Positions 13,179 to 13,529 of a DNA stretch of 13,529 nucleotides are shown one piece after another. The stretch is from positions 1 through 13,529 of the forward strand of contig JAEUMX010000101.1 of assembly GCA_016791285.1 (NCBI GenBank), read 5' to 3'. The position numbers and the translations under genes were made by a program. Position 1 is the first letter of the stretch; every line of letters starts with the position of its first letter. The notes under the pieces were generated by a model that was not told where the DNA came from, did no database searches, and was given only the letters and a program-made list of their open reading frames with translations. The DNA is from Burkholderiales bacterium (lineage in GTDB: Bacteria; Pseudomonadota; Gammaproteobacteria; Burkholderiales; JAEUMW01).

Positions 13179-13529
13179 TTACTCTTTCAGCCGGAAGGCG
13201 ATCGGCACCAGCACGGTGAAATCCCGGTTGCGCAGCCGCTCCGGCGGATTCGGCAGCGGGTGAGCGTCCTTCACCATCTCGAGTGCCTGGGTGTCGAGAG
13301 TCTCGTGGCCGCTCGACTTGTGCAGCGTCGAGGCGAGGAGTCGGTTGCCCGAACCGAACTTGAGCGCAACCGTCGCGGTGCCCTGCCACCCCCGCATCTG
13401 GGCCACACGAGGATACCGCTGGTGCCTGCCTATGGCCTGTGACAGCGCGTGGCCGAAGCCCGCGAGCAGATCGGGATCGGGCGGCGTTGCGGTCTCGATC
13501 TGCTCTCGCACTGGAGCGGGCGGCGCATC
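13179..13529 (-). CDS. TonB-type energy transducer, C-terminal domain (cut by window edge)
   Basis: The last 116 residues of a protein whose beginning lies right of the window. A Pro-rich stretch (DAPPAP, then TATPPDPDL) precedes a TonB C-terminal domain: YPRVAQMRGWQGTATVALKFGSG, then LDTQALEMVKDAHPLPNPPERL and the final strand FTVLVPIAFRL. This domain crosses the periplasm to deliver proton-motive energy to outer-membrane receptors. The GTG at 13511 is in frame but is not a convincing start, because the proline-rich frame continues past it to the edge. It is the most upstream visible gene of the tight operon and could be the dedicated partner of the PqqU-like receptor encoded downstream. Membrane anchor and ExbB/ExbD genes are outside the view. 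Confidence 0.88.
   Translation of the reverse strand, partial: DAPPAPVREQIETATPPDPDLLAGFGHALSQAIGRHQRYPRVAQMRGWQGTATVALKFGSGNRLLASTLHKSSGHETLDTQALEMVKDAHPLPNPPERLRNRDFTVLVPIAFRLKE

Overview
The window is GC-rich, with almost all coding space filled. It looks like a proteobacterial chromosome, most likely betaproteobacterial. The evidence is the compact housekeeping block smpB / ratA-rnfH / DUF4124 gene / guaB-guaA, an order I associate with that class, together with a proteobacterial TonB outer-membrane system. The species cannot be named from the sequence.

Left edge (1-1151): the N-terminal two thirds of a P4-type tyrosine integrase, running off the window. A roughly 300-bp AT-richer spacer separates it from the 3' end of guaA. 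The spacer holds five copies of a TGACGGTAAA element and two clusters of CGATAGAC-like ten-mers. This is how one border of a genomic island inserted at guaA looks; the island would extend to the left of the window.

Core block (1152-6245): guaB and guaA (two consecutive GMP-synthesis enzymes) form an operon on the minus strand behind a good sigma70-type promoter. Divergent from it is a secreted DUF4124 protein. Next come ratA-rnfH (minus) and, divergent from them, smpB (plus).

PQQ-related block (6313-13529, all minus): reading in the direction of transcription, it holds a TonB C-terminal domain protein (cut by the window edge), a secreted metallo-beta-lactamase-fold protein resembling the 'quinoprotein relay' hydrolases, a proline-iminopeptidase-like hydrolase, a MoxY-like sensor kinase, a NarL-type response regulator, a tiny 24-residue pqqA, and a TonB-dependent receptor that closely resembles E. 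coli PqqU (YncD), the PQQ receptor. Three of the first four junctions are 4-nt stop/start overlaps, and the remaining one (TonB to hydrolase) is a 17-nt gap. pqqA has a good ribosome-binding site, two perfect dyads upstream and its own rho-independent terminator. No pqqBCDE and no quinoprotein dehydrogenase is visible.

The most interesting reading is that precursor peptide (pqqA), probable PQQ importer (pqqU-like), an energising TonB, a two-component sensor of the type that controls quinoprotein alcohol oxidation, and a periplasmic quinoprotein-associated hydrolase are assembled in one locus. Such a locus could sense, make and recapture the secreted cofactor PQQ. The gene identities are well supported; the integrated function is inference.
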